From Halalkalibacter suaedae (GTDB lineage: Bacteria; Bacillota; Bacilli; Bacillales; Bacillaceae_D), in the NCBI RefSeq assembly GCF_017939705.1, contig NZ_JAGKSQ010000003.1:62001-126000 (forward strand): 64,000 nt of DNA. The letters are read 5' to 3'. The stretch's first letter is position 1; every line of letters begins with the position of its first letter. The translations under genes were made by a program, and so were the position numbers. The notes under the pieces are model-generated. The model saw nothing but the letters and a program-made list of their open reading frames with translations, ran no database searches and was not told the DNA's origin. Shown one piece after another: positions 27,036-36,717 of this stretch.

Positions 27036-27443
27036 TAATAACACTCCTCTATATTCCTATTTAGAAACTGGCCAATTGATTCATAATCGCTTTCTTACTC
27101 ACCTATCCATTCTTATGTAATTCAAATAATAAACTAACCGTCTTGACATGATCTTTACCGTATTATTTATCTAATCAAATACTTGCTAACGCTTACAAAC
27201 TTATAAAAGGATCATATCATAGGAACCATTATTTGCAAATAAATTAAGGTTGTTCCTCTCTTGCTTTTAAATCTAATAATATACAAATCACTTATTCTGC
27301 ATCTAAACAATTAGTTAGAATGAACACCTCTTAACCGCCCACTCTCATTAAATCACAACAAGATAATTCACGAATGCTTGTACTTCAGCTATTCCTTTAA
27401 CATATGGTAAACTTATGAAAAGATGTGATTGGAGATGAAATAG
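27036..27443. other. Intergenic region without a detectable gene
   Basis: About 400 A/T-rich bases between the divergent oxidoreductase and acyl-CoA dehydrogenase-like genes. Apart from the cre-like site at 27184-27197 I see no open frame with a ribosome site, no hairpin terminator and no repeat of the families found elsewhere. It presumably carries the two divergent promoters. Confidence 0.5.
27184..27197 (-). promoter_or_regulatory. cre-like operator (CcpA or LacI-family)
   Basis: TGTAAGCGTTAGCA on the minus strand matches the catabolite-response consensus TGWAANCGNTNWCA except one position. It lies about 150 bases upstream of the oxidoreductase start, suggesting carbon-catabolite or local LacI-type control. 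Confidence 0.45.
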
Positions 27444-28580
27444 ATGAAGCTTCATGCACTTAGTCCTCTAGAAAGACAAGATCTAATAAAACAGTATGCA
27501 AAATCCTTTTCCGAAAGAGCGAAACAGCATGATGAAGAGCAGTCGTTTCCTTTTGAAAATATAGAAGAATTGAAAATGATTGGCTACACTTCATTAAGTT
27601 TGCCGAAAACACTTGGTGGCCAAGGAATCCCCTTAACAGAATGGCTCAAGCTTCAAGAATTAATTGCTACAGCAGATGGATCAACTAGCCTATCAATTGG
27701 TTGGCATATGGGAATTGTCTCAGAACTCAATCAAAAAAATTGGCCCGATTCAGTCCTAACCCACGTAACCAAGAAGATTTCACAAAATGGTTTCTTACTA
27801 AACACCGCTGCGACTGAGCCTGACACCGGTAGTCCTACACGCGGAGGAAAGCCAACAACTCAAGCAAAAAAGGTAGGTTCTGATTGGGTATTATCAGGCC
27901 GTAAGAGCTTCACCTCTATGGTGCCTGCTTTAGATTTCATCCTTGTTTCTGCTTCAATGGACGATGATCAGGTCGGATATTTTCTAATCGAAAAGGGAGC
28001 AAGTGGCGTTCGAGTAGAAGAAACCTGGAACACAATAGCCATGCGAGGGACTGCTAGCCATGACCTGATTTTAGAAAATGTCAAAATCCCTCACGATCAT
28101 CTTGTTGAATTAGTTGTACCAGGAAAGAAAAGCCCTTCAGGTTGGCTTCTTCATATACCCGCCTGCTATTTAGGAATTGCTCAAGCCGCTCAAACTGAGG
28201 CCGTCTCGTTTGCCAGTACATATTCACCAAATAGTCTACCAGGACCAATAAAAGACATTCCCGCTGTTCAATCCAAAATTGGTGAAAATGAAGCAGATCT
28301 TATACAAGCAAGATATTTACTCTATGGGGTTTCAGCAAAATGGGATGCTGCCACAGATGAAGAACGATTGGAAATGCAGTCTGAATTAGGTGTAGCCAAA
28401 TACCATGTAGTCAATGCCGCTCAAAAAATTGTTGATCGGGCGATGAGGGTCGTTGGTGCACAAAGCTTATTTACTTCTAATCCCCTACAACGCTACTATC
28501 GTGATGTCCGTGCAGGTCTTCATAATCCTCCAATGGATGATCGTACCCTAGTATTACTAGCACAAAGTCTATTTAATTAA
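27444..28580 (+). CDS. Acyl-CoA dehydrogenase-family flavoprotein (YdbM-like)
   Basis: 378-residue FAD protein with the acyl-CoA dehydrogenase fold: helical N-domain with PKTLGGQGIPLTEW, middle beta domain with LLNTAATEPDTGSPTRGG and DWVLSGRKSFTS, and C-terminal helical domain ending RDVRAGLHNPPMDDRTL. The usual catalytic Glu loop near residue 370 is replaced by an HNPPMDD sequence, as in the DszC/hydroxylase-like branch, so it may be a monooxygenase or atypical dehydrogenase. GGAGATG precedes the ATG. It stands alone before a strong terminator. Confidence 0.85.
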   Translation: MKLHALSPLERQDLIKQYAKSFSERAKQHDEEQSFPFENIEELKMIGYTSLSLPKTLGGQGIPLTEWLKLQELIATADGSTSLSIGWHMGIVSELNQKNWPDSVLTHVTKKISQNGFLLNTAATEPDTGSPTRGGKPTTQAKKVGSDWVLSGRKSFTSMVPALDFILVSASMDDDQVGYFLIEKGASGVRVEETWNTIAMRGTASHDLILENVKIPHDHLVELVVPGKKSPSGWLLHIPACYLGIAQAAQTEAVSFASTYSPNSLPGPIKDIPAVQSKIGENEADLIQARYLLYGVSAKWDAATDEERLEMQSELGVAKYHVVNAAQKIVDRAMRVVGAQSLFTSNPLQRYYRDVRAGLHNPPMDDRTLVLLAQSLFN

Positions 28581-28582
28581 TA

Positions 28583-28626
28583 AAAGGCGTGTCAAAGGAA
28601 AAATTCACCTTTTGACACGCCTTTAT
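28583..28626. terminator. Terminator between convergent genes
   Basis: AAAGGCGTGTCAAA / TTTTGACACGCCTTT long stem followed by T-rich sequence. Confidence 0.9.
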
Positions 28627-28700
28627 TTTCAGCTATATTCCAAAACTATATTGTTATCCACAAGGTTCCTGAAATCATTATTTTAAATCATAGCAACCTA

Positions 28701-30935
28701 CTATAATTTAAACCGCTCTGTATAATCGTTAAGTTCATTCGCCAATTTACTTAAATTGTTTACTGCAGCAGAGATTTCATCCATTGAAGCTAAAGTCTCT
28801 TCAGAAGAAGCTGCTACAGTTTGAGAGCTCATTGATGTTGTCTGTGCAATAGTAGAAAACTGTTCCATTGAAGCACTAACCTCTTCTGAACTCGCTGAGA
28901 TTTGTTGTGCTGCCTGAGACACTTCCTGAATATGCTCACTAACTTGCTTTACCGATATGAGTATATTCTTAAAGGATTCCCCTGAATCTTTTGCAACAAT
29001 ATAGCCATCTCTTACGTTCTTTTCTCCTTTCGTCATCGACTCCACTGCTCTCTTTGTATCATTCTGGATGATTTGAATTAAGTTAGAGATTTGTTTAGCT
29101 GACGTTTTCGATTCTTCAGCTAATCTTCGAACATCATTGGCAACGACAGCGAACCCTTTTCCTTGCTCCCCTGCCCTTGCAGCCTCTATAGCTGCATTTA
29201 ATGCAAGTAGATTCGTTTGGTCAGAAATACTTGTTATGACATCAACAATCTTGCCGATTTCCATTGATCTTTCACCTAACAATTTAACAACAGAGGATGA
29301 TTCATTAACTGACTCACTAATAGCTTCCATTTGTTTTACCATTTGGTTTGTCATCTCATTCCCTTTTTCTGCATTATGATTTGCTTCAATCGATGCTTCA
29401 TGGGAAACAGATGAGCTTTCAGCTATTCTTTGGAGACCTGTCGACATTTCTTCAAGAGCTCGTGCATTTTCCGCGGAACCTTGTTCTTGTATTTCTGCAC
29501 CACTTGCAACTTCCTGAATCACTTTAGTTACTTCGGTTGTTGCTAAATGATTCTCGTTCACACTTGCTGACAGTTGTTCCGATAACGATGAAACATGATC
29601 AGCTGAGGAACTAACACGTCCAATCATTTCCCTTAATGAAACGATCATACCATTATAATAACTGCCTAACTGACCAATCTCATCTTTGGACTTAACTTCA
29701 ATTCTATTAGATAGGTCGCCCTCCGTCGTTTTTTTCATATTTTCAACAAGGTTTGTGATTGGTTTATTAATCACTCGCACTGCAAATACAAAAATGACAA
29801 TCCAGGTTACGATTAATAATAGTAGAGCAGTTCCTATATTAATAAGGACAGACTCTTTAATTTTTTCTTGAATTGCCTCTTCCTTTAACGCAACTTCTTT
29901 GTAAATATCATCAATGTATACACCTGTTCCAATAACCCAGCCCCACTCCTCAAAATACTGGACGTAACTTAATTTGGGCTGTGGTTCTTCTTCACCTGGT
30001 TTAGGCCATTCGTATTCAACAAAGCCCTCGCCTTCTTGCTTTGATAGTTTCACCATTTCTGCAAATAGATTTTCTTCTCCATTAGCGACATTGTACTTTT
30101 CATCATCTAGGATTTGACCATCAAGCTCTGGACTTGTAGGATGCATGACCATTGTTGGAAATGGAGCAACGTCATCATTAATCCAAAAATAACCTTGTCC
30201 ATCGTCATAAGTTAACGATTTAACAATTTCTAGTGACTGATCTTTAATAGCCATTTCTACTGATTCTACATATGCCCCTGTTCCAATAATCCAGTTAAAT
30301 TCTTCAAATAATTTTACATAGCTCAATTTTGGCTGTGCTTCGTCAAAGCCTGGTTTTGGCCATAAATAGTCAACAAAACCTTCGCCATCCGTTTTCGTCA
30401 CTTCGACCATTGCACTAAATAGATTCTGATTATCACCCATCGCTACATTATAATCAGGGCTATCTAAAAGTTGACCATCTAGCGTTGGTGAAGTTGGATG
30501 CATAATCATCCTAGAGTATGGTTCACTAGTATCGTTGATCCAGAAATAGCCATCTTCTCCGTATTGCATGCCCTTTATCGCCGTTAAAATTTCACTTTTG
30601 ATTTCCTCATCTGTTTTGCTACCTTCAAACGTGTTGTAGTAGTTAGTGATAAAATTATAAGCAATATCAACAGACCTCTGCAGGTCCTCTTGGACAATCT
30701 GTTCAACATGTTCCTTACTTGATAACTGGTCTTTCACTGATTCTACACTGTTATAAGCTGTATTAACTAATGATTCAAGTTCCTTTTTAGCCAAGTTGAT
30801 TCGTGTTTCCTCAAATTCCTCTATTTCGCGTTCTCCTTGTTCCTGAATAGTCCCCACACTTGAAACAAGGTTGACAACCGTAAAAATGACCAAGATAACG
30901 CTTACAATAATCATCAACTTTGTAGTTATTTTCAT
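28701..30935 (-). CDS. Methyl-accepting chemotaxis protein with tandem Cache_2 modules
   Basis: 744-residue chemoreceptor. TM1 lies at 7-27. The outer sensor has two homologous modules, each with GYFWIND near the start, then MHPTSP-x-LDGQ-(L/I)-LD and PKLSY(V)-x-FEE(F/W)-W-(I/V)-IGTG; these are around residues 125-235 and 245-345. TM2 is near 365-387, HAMP follows, then a long signalling domain with the hairpin tip [20 protein letters not shown]. The ligand is unknown; Cache_2 modules often sense carboxylates. The C-terminus lacks a CheR-docking pentapeptide. GGGAGGG precedes the ATG. Monocistronic. Confidence 0.93.
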   Translation of the reverse strand: MKITTKLMIIVSVILVIFTVVNLVSSVGTIQEQGEREIEEFEETRINLAKKELESLVNTAYNSVESVKDQLSSKEHVEQIVQEDLQRSVDIAYNFITNYYNTFEGSKTDEEIKSEILTAIKGMQYGEDGYFWINDTSEPYSRMIMHPTSPTLDGQLLDSPDYNVAMGDNQNLFSAMVEVTKTDGEGFVDYLWPKPGFDEAQPKLSYVKLFEEFNWIIGTGAYVESVEMAIKDQSLEIVKSLTYDDGQGYFWINDDVAPFPTMVMHPTSPELDGQILDDEKYNVANGEENLFAEMVKLSKQEGEGFVEYEWPKPGEEEPQPKLSYVQYFEEWGWVIGTGVYIDDIYKEVALKEEAIQEKIKESVLINIGTALLLLIVTWIVIFVFAVRVINKPITNLVENMKKTTEGDLSNRIEVKSKDEIGQLGSYYNGMIVSLREMIGRVSSSADHVSSLSEQLSASVNENHLATTEVTKVIQEVASGAEIQEQGSAENARALEEMSTGLQRIAESSSVSHEASIEANHNAEKGNEMTNQMVKQMEAISESVNESSSVVKLLGERSMEIGKIVDVITSISDQTNLLALNAAIEAARAGEQGKGFAVVANDVRRLAEESKTSAKQISNLIQIIQNDTKRAVESMTKGEKNVRDGYIVAKDSGESFKNILISVKQVSEHIQEVSQAAQQISASSEEVSASMEQFSTIAQTTSMSSQTVAASSEETLASMDEISAAVNNLSKLANELNDYTERFKL

Positions 30936-31065
30936 TGCCCACCCTCCCTTTTGCTTTCTCTCACATCTATTTATCTATTATACAACATAAATCGACATTT
31001 TTCTCAAAATTTCAACAATAACTGAAAATAAATTTAAAAGCTCGTGTCCATAGAAAAATATCAAT

Positions 31066-31107
31066 AGAAAAAGCATCTAACCACTGAAATATAGTGATAT
31101 AGATGCT
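31066..31107 (-). terminator. Terminator of the TRM11-like gene
   Basis: AGCATCTA / TAGATGCT with inner CACT / AGTG pairs, followed by UUUUUC on the minus strand. Confidence 0.82.
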
Positions 31108-31131
31108 GAAAAAAGGTTACATTAAATTGAG

Positions 31132-32088
31132 TTATTCACAGACAATCACATGTCTAATAAATCCTGATTTTCTAGCCACGCACCTATCAATAATCTTAAA
31201 ACCCGCTTCAGTAATAATTGAATCAATTGTTTCAATCGTGATAATGATCACATTATTCGTGAACCTACGTGCACTTTTTAGCATGCTCAGCTTTTCTTCC
31301 ACAGGTAACACCGAACATAGATTATAAGGCATATCGACGATAGCTACATCATAATGACCAGTTATTTCATTGATATTCCTTAAAAGAACATCTCCTTCAT
31401 AACCAAAAAATAAGATATTCTCCCTAGCTCCAGTAGTTGCAAGTGGATTACGATCACTCCCTTCGATCGCAATGTCCATAGATAGTGCTTCAAGTAATAC
31501 TGTACCAATACCACAGCATGGGTCGATCACTTTTTGACCATTAGGATGAGGTACTGCTATATTAACAATTGCTCTGGCGTCACGAGTATTAAGAGCAGTC
31601 GAATAATTTTGAGGTTTTTTTTGATGATGTAACCAGATGGATTCACTCTTCATATATTCACCAAACACCCAACCATCTTTCAATTGTTTAATTGCAAATA
31701 TAAGATCAGGATCATTAAGATTTACTGGTCCCTCTATTAACAGGCCTATTTCCTTCTCTATTTCTCTTCTAACCTTAAATTCAATTTGTTCGCTTTTAAT
31801 AAGATCATGATTATTCACTACTGTAACCTTAAATGTACGATCTTTCGTATGTAAATCAGTTACGTATTGAGCAATTTCCTCTAACGTCTCTCCTTTATAA
31901 AAAATCGCTATCCTATCTTTTATAAAGGGACTTCTACTAGGATCTATTTTCAGAGGGCTTTCAATCATCTTTAAATCAGTATCATAACCAAAAAATGAAC
32001 GCATTTCTAACTTACATAATGAATCCTCATCCTCATGATAAGCATAAGTGTATAGATAATGTAGAAGTGATCCGCTTTTGTATTCCAT
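31132..32088 (-). CDS. TRM11/THUMP-type RNA methyltransferase
   Basis: 318-residue S-adenosylmethionine-dependent methyltransferase, likely acting on a tRNA base amino group. The N-terminal 150 residues resemble a THUMP-like RNA-binding region. The Rossmann part has a SAM motif VIDPCCGIGTVLLEAL near residue 188 and IEGSDRNPLA. The catalytic tetrapeptide reads DMPY (in VDMPYNLCS), a variant of the (D/N)PPY motif. The ATG follows GGGATGG closely. Alone, divergent from the OYE-family gene. Confidence 0.82.
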   Translation of the reverse strand: MEYKSGSLLHYLYTYAYHEDEDSLCKLEMRSFFGYDTDLKMIESPLKIDPSRSPFIKDRIAIFYKGETLEEIAQYVTDLHTKDRTFKVTVVNNHDLIKSEQIEFKVRREIEKEIGLLIEGPVNLNDPDLIFAIKQLKDGWVFGEYMKSESIWLHHQKKPQNYSTALNTRDARAIVNIAVPHPNGQKVIDPCCGIGTVLLEALSMDIAIEGSDRNPLATTGARENILFFGYEGDVLLRNINEITGHYDVAIVDMPYNLCSVLPVEEKLSMLKSARRFTNNVIIITIETIDSIITEAGFKIIDRCVARKSGFIRHVIVCE

Positions 32089-32254
32089 CTATTCCATCCC
32101 TCGTCCAATTTTATTACTTCGTTTTTTTCAGTATATCATGATAGGCAGTTTATTTGACCGTGGTCATAAATAAAGCATATTATTGCATTTAGACTTATGA
32201 GTCCAGGAAAGACTAGCTATAGGTCGATCAAAAACAACTAGTGGAGGAATAAAA

Positions 32255-33388
32255 ATGAATAATAAGTATAATGCATTATTTGAACCAGTTGATCTTAAAA
32301 GTGGTCAAACATTAAAAAATCGAATCGTTTTGGCACCAATGACTAATTTTTCTTCACATCCTGATGGCACGGTTTCTGATGAAGAAGTTAATTATTATAT
32401 CCGCCGTTCCAAAGGGGCAGGAATGGTTGTCACAGCATGTACATATGTAACAGCAAATGGAAAAGGATTTCCTGGTGAATTCGGTGCAGATAACGATGAT
32501 ATGATCCCAAGCTTGAAGAAGCTAGCAACAGCACTTAAGGAGCAGGGAACAAAGGCTGTTCTTCAAATATTTCATGGTGGACGCTCATGCCCTCCTGATC
32601 TTGTACCAAATGGTGACATTGTTAGTGCAAGTGCGATTGCTGCTGAGGATGAAGCTGGTGGTTTAGGGCCTACTCCAAGAGAATTAAAGATAGATGAAGT
32701 CGATTCTATTATTAAAGCCTTTGGAGAAACGACTCGTCGAGCGATTGAAGCAGGATTTGACGGCGTTGAGATTCATGGAGCTAATGGATATCTGCTACAA
32801 CAATTCTTTTCACCACATTCAAATAGACGAGAAGACCGTTTTGGTGGAAGCCTAGAGAAACGCATGACGTTTCCAATGGCCATCGTTGATGAAGTCAACC
32901 GAGTTGTTAGTGAACATGCTGAAGCTCCGTTTATTGTGGGCTACCGCTTTTCTCCAGAAGAGCCAACAACACCAGGAATCACGATGGCAGATACATTAGA
33001 GTTCGTTGATGCCTTAGCAGATAAACCGCTTGACTATCTACACATATCACTACAAGAATTCGATTCAGCCCCTAGACGAGGTGCTGATGACAAACGTACA
33101 CGTCTGGAGCTTGTGTTAGATAAAATTAATAACCGTGTTCCTCTAATCGGTGTCGGTTCAATCCAAACAGCAGATGATGCTCTAAAAGCATTAGATACTG
33201 GTGTACCTTTAATTGCATTAGGCCGTCAGCTAATTATTGATCCTGATTGGGTTGAAAAAATCCAAAACGGAAAAGAAAATGAAATCGAAACAGAGCTTGA
33301 TCTGAATGGTCAAGAACGTCTAGTTGTTCCAGATCCATTATGGAATGCAATTGTTAACACACCAGGTTGGTTTCCGGGTGTTAAGTAA
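32255..33388 (+). CDS. NADH:flavin oxidoreductase, old yellow enzyme family
   Basis: 377-residue FMN TIM-barrel enzyme that probably reduces activated alkenes. Visible: KNRIVLAPMTNFSS near residue 22, the active-site HGANGYLLQQFFSP around 173 with the His-x-x-Asn pair, SNRREDRFGGSLEKR, and the late phosphate-binding GVGSIQTADDAL / IALGRQLIIDPDW. GGAGG precedes the ATG. Physiological substrate unknown. A type I repeat begins 12 bases after the stop and may act as its terminator. Confidence 0.9.
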   Translation: MNNKYNALFEPVDLKSGQTLKNRIVLAPMTNFSSHPDGTVSDEEVNYYIRRSKGAGMVVTACTYVTANGKGFPGEFGADNDDMIPSLKKLATALKEQGTKAVLQIFHGGRSCPPDLVPNGDIVSASAIAAEDEAGGLGPTPRELKIDEVDSIIKAFGETTRRAIEAGFDGVEIHGANGYLLQQFFSPHSNRREDRFGGSLEKRMTFPMAIVDEVNRVVSEHAEAPFIVGYRFSPEEPTTPGITMADTLEFVDALADKPLDYLHISLQEFDSAPRRGADDKRTRLELVLDKINNRVPLIGVGSIQTADDALKALDTGVPLIALGRQLIIDPDWVEKIQNGKENEIETELDLNGQERLVVPDPLWNAIVNTPGWFPGVK

Positions 33389-33399
33389 ATAAAGCACAA

Positions 33400-33628
33400 C
33401 GAGGTTGGGACAAAAGATTAAAAATCTGAAAGGGAGAGTGTGTGTTTGTACACCGCTCCTGAAATATACTACGCTTTCCGCGGGAAGCCGGTGAGCCTCC
33501 TCGTGCTTCGCACTTGCGGGGTCTCATCCTTGGCTTTTGCATCCCGCAGGAATCTACGTATATTTCATCCGCTACGTGATTGCTTTGTTCATTATTTCAG
33601 TTAAACATTTTAGTTACAGTCAATCTCT
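33400..33628 (+). repeat. Type I long-hairpin repeat, copy b
   Basis: Same element as copy a, with GAGGTTGGGACAAAAG at the left, GCTCCTGAAATATACTACGC and CTTTCCGCGGGAAGCCGGTG in the left inner arm, CATCCCGCAGG and GTATATTTCATCCGCTACGTG on the right, and GTTACAGTCAATCTC at the end. The terminal arms are more diverged than in copies a and c. A short open frame in 33537-33731 is an artefact of the element. Confidence 0.85.
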
Positions 33629-33688
33629 ATCAATTTCCCGACAGAAATATTATCGAAACGTTCGTATTAAGGAAAATTACTTGTTAAG

Positions 33689-33727
33689 ACGCTTCGATTC
33701 CACTATCGGGATAGGGGGAAGGCTTTG
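33689..33727 (-). repeat. Decayed fragment of type II repeat
   Basis: GCTTCGA, then CTATCGGGATAGGGGG and GCTTT, match in order and spacing the end of type II (GCTTCGA, CTACCGGGATGGGGGG, GCTTTCC at 46553-46590). About 40 bp; probably a relic in the opposite orientation to the intact copy nearby. Confidence 0.45.
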
Positions 33728-33810
33728 TTAGAGGTAAAACGGGAATTCATATAGTTTTACTAGGACTCAAATAGGATTTTGACGATGAATCGTTAGGAGT
33801 AAAAAAAATT

Positions 33811-33860
33811 GGAGACAGGGAAAAGGTAACCCATAATATGGATGACCTAGACCTGTCTCC
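33811..33860 (+). repeat. Type III hairpin, copy a
   Basis: GGAGACAGG ... CCTGTCTCC stem enclosing a partly paired middle, followed by TTTTTTATTTTTTT, so it looks like a strong plus-strand terminator. A similar hairpin in inverse orientation is at 46830-46878. Confidence 0.7.
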
Positions 33861-33943
33861 TTTTTTATTTTTTTAGCTTCATGATTCGTTTGAAGCTTTT
33901 AGATAGAATTTTATGTTCCTCCGTATGTTGAAATAATTTTCCT

Positions 33944-34150
33944 ATTCTCTTGATATTCACTTTGAAAAGCAGAGAAATTCAATCATCCCTCTCATCAAAG
34001 CGGACGGGATGGGCGGGCCGACTCCTGCAGGATGGAAAGGGCAGGTTGAAATCCACCGGCGAAGCCGGTTAGTTCAACGCCCGCCTGCGGAAAGCGTGCC
34101 CCCATCCCGGTAGCGGAGCCGAAGCGACTTTTACGGCCACTCTCTTTCAA
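33944..34150 (+). repeat. Type II GC-rich palindromic repeat, copy a
   Basis: About 207 bp; much more GC-rich than its surroundings. Contains AAAGCGGACGGGATGGG, GGGCCGACTCCTGCAGGA, a central GGCGAAGCCGGTTAGTT palindrome, CCTGCGGAAAGCGTGCC and CCCATCCCGGTAGCG. The two halves are inverted relatives (ACGGGATGGG / CCCATCCCGG; CTCCTGCAGG / CCTGCGG), so the whole can fold into one long hairpin. Inverse copy at 46527-46733. Confidence 0.85.
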
Positions 34151-34239
34151 GTCACTTTTTAATTAAATGATTAAAAATTCTTTTCTAAGGGAACTAGCCA
34201 TAATGATCAATATTAAATGAAAAGGAGAAACGGTATTTT

Positions 34240-34665
34240 ATGATTTCATCCATTCTTATCACATTAACCATTGGTTTTATCGTTATAAACCTATATTACT
34301 TCTTTACTCGCCAATCCTATAAAAAAAGCACATTCAATGCTCCAATGTTTTACCAGTTATTCTTTAATATGATTGGAATTACGATTGGATTCGCTTGTAT
34401 TTATTATCTGTTATCACTTAATAATGTGATATTAAAGATTGGTTCACCAGATGGAAATCCAGCAAATGAAACATTTGCTAATTTACTATATTTTAGCGGC
34501 GTTACGCTATTATCAGTTGGTTATGGGGATTATACACCTGTCGGCAGTGCGAAATTTTTCGCACTCATCGAGGCTGGGATCGGTATTCTTTTGCCTACAG
34601 CCTATTTTATTAAAGCAATGAGTAATAATAATAACCAAAGCAATGACAATAATCAGTCAACATAA
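34240..34665 (+). CDS. Small potassium channel (LctB-like)
   Basis: 141-residue membrane protein with TM1 (3-21), a second hydrophobic segment (39-60), a pore loop with the selectivity filter SVGYGDYTPVG near residue 92, and a last TM segment (105-125), followed by a polar Asn/Gln/Ser tail. The single filter indicates a tetrameric K+ channel of the LctB or Ion_trans_2 type. AAAGGAG precedes the ATG. It has no RCK domain. The gene ends 13 bases from the convergent cls gene with no terminator between them, so the transcripts may overlap. Confidence 0.85.
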   Translation: MISSILITLTIGFIVINLYYFFTRQSYKKSTFNAPMFYQLFFNMIGITIGFACIYYLLSLNNVILKIGSPDGNPANETFANLLYFSGVTLLSVGYGDYTPVGSAKFFALIEAGIGILLPTAYFIKAMSNNNNQSNDNNQST

Positions 34666-34678
34666 AATGATCAGAAAA

Positions 34679-36130
34679 CTATAAAATCGGCGACATTAAT
34701 CTTGATATCGATTCCTTAAATCGGATCATTCTTGAACGCTTTTCATACTGCTTAAGTGTTAATATTCTGGAATATTCCATATCCTTCTCGAAAAAGGACA
34801 CGAGCTTCATTGATACCTCTGTATCATAAATAAAAGCATTCACTTCAAAGTTCAGTTTGAAACTTCGCATGTCAATATTTGCTGTGCCAACCGAGTTAAT
34901 TTCACCATCTATTACGATTGTCTTTGCATGGATAAAGCCTTTTTCGTAGATATATACCTTTGCCCCAACCTTTAACAATTCTCCAACATGAGAGTATGTG
35001 GCCCAGTAGACAAAAGGATGATCTGGTCTATTAGGAATCATGACACGAACATCCTTACCTGATAAGGATGCGATTCGTAGAGCATCAAGTAAACTTTGAT
35101 CAGGAATAAAATATGGTGTTTGAATATAAATTGACTTTTTGGCGGACATAATCATTTTAATATACCCATTTTTTATTTGCTCCCACTCTGAATCAGGTCC
35201 ACTTGAAACGATTTGTATTGTCGCCTTTCCGTGATTTTGTGATTTCACCGGGAAATATCTGTCTTCATATTGAATATAATGTTGCTTCGATGCTTGATTC
35301 CAATCTAAAATAAACCTTGTTTGTATCGTATCAACTGCAGGGCCTTTTATTCTTAAGTGAGTATCTCTCCAATAACCAAACTTTTTATTTAATCCTAAAT
35401 ATTCATCTCCTATATTAAAGCCACCAATATATCCAACATAGCCATCAATATTAACGAGCTTACGGTGATTTCGATAGTTCAACCGTAAATTAATTAAAGG
35501 GATTTTTGATGGAAAGAACGCTCCCACTTCTCCGCCATTCTCGATTAGCTCTGAAAAATCCTTCCTCCGCAACTTTCGAGAGCCTAATTGATCATATAAG
35601 ACTCTAACCTTTACTCCTTCCTTCGCCTTTTGAACTAAGGCTTTAATTAATCTACTTCCTAGTTCGTCATTTCGAAAAATATAATATTGCAAGTGAATGA
35701 ACACTTTTGCATCACTAATATCCTTTAAAAGCTGGGCGAACTTTTCCTCGCCATCAACATGAATATCTACTTGATTTCCAGATGTGAGAAGAGCATCATT
35801 GTTCATCAAATGCATATAAATCAAATCCCGATAACGTTCGACTTCAGCACCAGTAAAACAGAAAGAAGGATCTTGCATATCGTCCATTTGTTTTTTGATC
35901 GAGCCCTCAATCCCCACTTTCCTTATATCCTCCCAGTGAAATAGCCGATTTCTTGTTAAATTTTGTCCGAAGAATAAGTAAATGACAAACCCGAGAAAAG
36001 GAATAAAAAACAATATCATAATCCAGGCCCAAGTTGCCCGAGGATCTTTTTGTTCCATGAAAATAATTAATGACGCTAACAAGATGTTCATAAAAAATAA
36101 TAAAGTCAATAAAATTGAGTAAATATCCAT
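34679..36130 (-). CDS. cls: Cardiolipin synthase
   Basis: 483-residue phospholipase-D-superfamily enzyme that joins two phosphatidylglycerols at the membrane. Two N-terminal membrane segments (5-25, 34-54) with DPRATWAWIM are followed by the two HKD motifs HRKLVNIDG near residue 220 and HAKTIVIDGE near 400, each followed by the G-G/G-x-x-N sequence. AGGAGG just before the ATG. Length normal. Two direct repeats TTGGAACTCG lie upstream and may be regulatory. Confidence 0.95.
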   Translation of the reverse strand: MDIYSILLTLLFFMNILLASLIIFMEQKDPRATWAWIMILFFIPFLGFVIYLFFGQNLTRNRLFHWEDIRKVGIEGSIKKQMDDMQDPSFCFTGAEVERYRDLIYMHLMNNDALLTSGNQVDIHVDGEEKFAQLLKDISDAKVFIHLQYYIFRNDELGSRLIKALVQKAKEGVKVRVLYDQLGSRKLRRKDFSELIENGGEVGAFFPSKIPLINLRLNYRNHRKLVNIDGYVGYIGGFNIGDEYLGLNKKFGYWRDTHLRIKGPAVDTIQTRFILDWNQASKQHYIQYEDRYFPVKSQNHGKATIQIVSSGPDSEWEQIKNGYIKMIMSAKKSIYIQTPYFIPDQSLLDALRIASLSGKDVRVMIPNRPDHPFVYWATYSHVGELLKVGAKVYIYEKGFIHAKTIVIDGEINSVGTANIDMRSFKLNFEVNAFIYDTEVSMKLVSFFEKDMEYSRILTLKQYEKRSRMIRFKESISRLMSPIL

Positions 36131-36227
36131 ATTGACCTCCTTTTCAGTAATGACTGCTAAGTTTCACTGCTTGTCCATTTAAGGATGACTTGTATGGTAT
36201 ATGTATAACATGAATCACTCGATATTA

Positions 36228-36254
36228 CGAGTTCCAAAGAAAACCGAGTTCCAA
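36228..36254 (-). promoter_or_regulatory. Direct repeats TTGGAACTCG upstream of cls
   Basis: Two identical 10-mers at 36228-36237 and 36245-36254 (17-base period), about 100-125 bases before the cls start. The GGAAC core followed by CGTA is reminiscent of extracytoplasmic-function sigma promoters, but the spacing (18) is long; a repeated activator site is the alternative. Confidence 0.3.
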
Positions 36255-36260
36255 CCAAAT

Positions 36261-36303
36261 GGTAGAGGTGTAGCTACAATCTAGTTTTTGCTCTACCTCT
36301 ACC
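36261..36303 (-). terminator. Possible terminator of the Tyr-rich gene
   Basis: GGTAGAGGTGTAGC and GCTCTACCTCTACC form an imperfect long stem. No strong U tract, so termination is uncertain. Confidence 0.45.
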
Positions 36304-36327
36304 TGTTGAAATAGGTCCCTGCCTCTT

Positions 36328-36603
36328 TTACCTTGGAGTTGGCAAAAATTGCGGATTCATATAATAGGCTATATCTGGTACATTGGAGGGATTAATATAT
36401 GGATTAGCATATGCATAATTTTGATACCACTCAGGAGGTCTAGTTTGTGATGCAGGACCTTCCTGGTATGGACCATATACTAGCAATTGATTAAGATTAG
36501 GATTCATTGTTTGATTAGGATATTGAGGTGTATTCAGATAGTTAGTTGGGTACCCATTATAATTTGTCATACCGTAGTAATAAGGATGGTAATTGTAATT
36601 CAT
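36328..36603 (-). CDS. Tyr/Asn/Pro-rich small protein
   Basis: 91-residue protein that I do not recognise. About half the residues are Tyr, Asn or Pro: it opens MNYNYHPYYYGMTNYNGYP and contains PNQTMNPNLNQLL and YQNYAYANPYINPSN. No hydrophobic segment or Cys. GGGAGAG precedes the ATG. Such composition is common among spore coat and crust proteins, which can be tyrosine-crosslinked, but that assignment is inference only. Own promoter and terminator likely. Confidence 0.7.
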   Translation of the reverse strand: MNYNYHPYYYGMTNYNGYPTNYLNTPQYPNQTMNPNLNQLLVYGPYQEGPASQTRPPEWYQNYAYANPYINPSNVPDIAYYMNPQFLPTPR

Positions 36604-36680
36604 TTGCTTCTCTCCCTTTCCTTTTCTAATCTAATCTATGTCAAATATCCAATTTTGGTGATTTATTTCTTATTAAAAAG

Positions 36681-36709
36681 CAAGAGACCAAATCGATTGA
36701 TTTGGTCCA
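36681..36709 (-). terminator. Terminator of the HEAT-like gene
   Basis: GGACCAAATC / GATTTGGTC stem, then a U-rich stretch on the minus strand. Confidence 0.8.
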
Positions 36710-36717
36710 CATTGATC

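Noticed and set aside
33537-33731. Short plus-strand open frame
   Set aside because: It lies inside type I/II repeat sequence, has no ribosome site, and disappears in the other copies.
33389-34239. Insertion sequence between the OYE and K+ channel genes
   Set aside because: No transposase frame or remnant; the 850 bases are explained by type I, III and II repeats.
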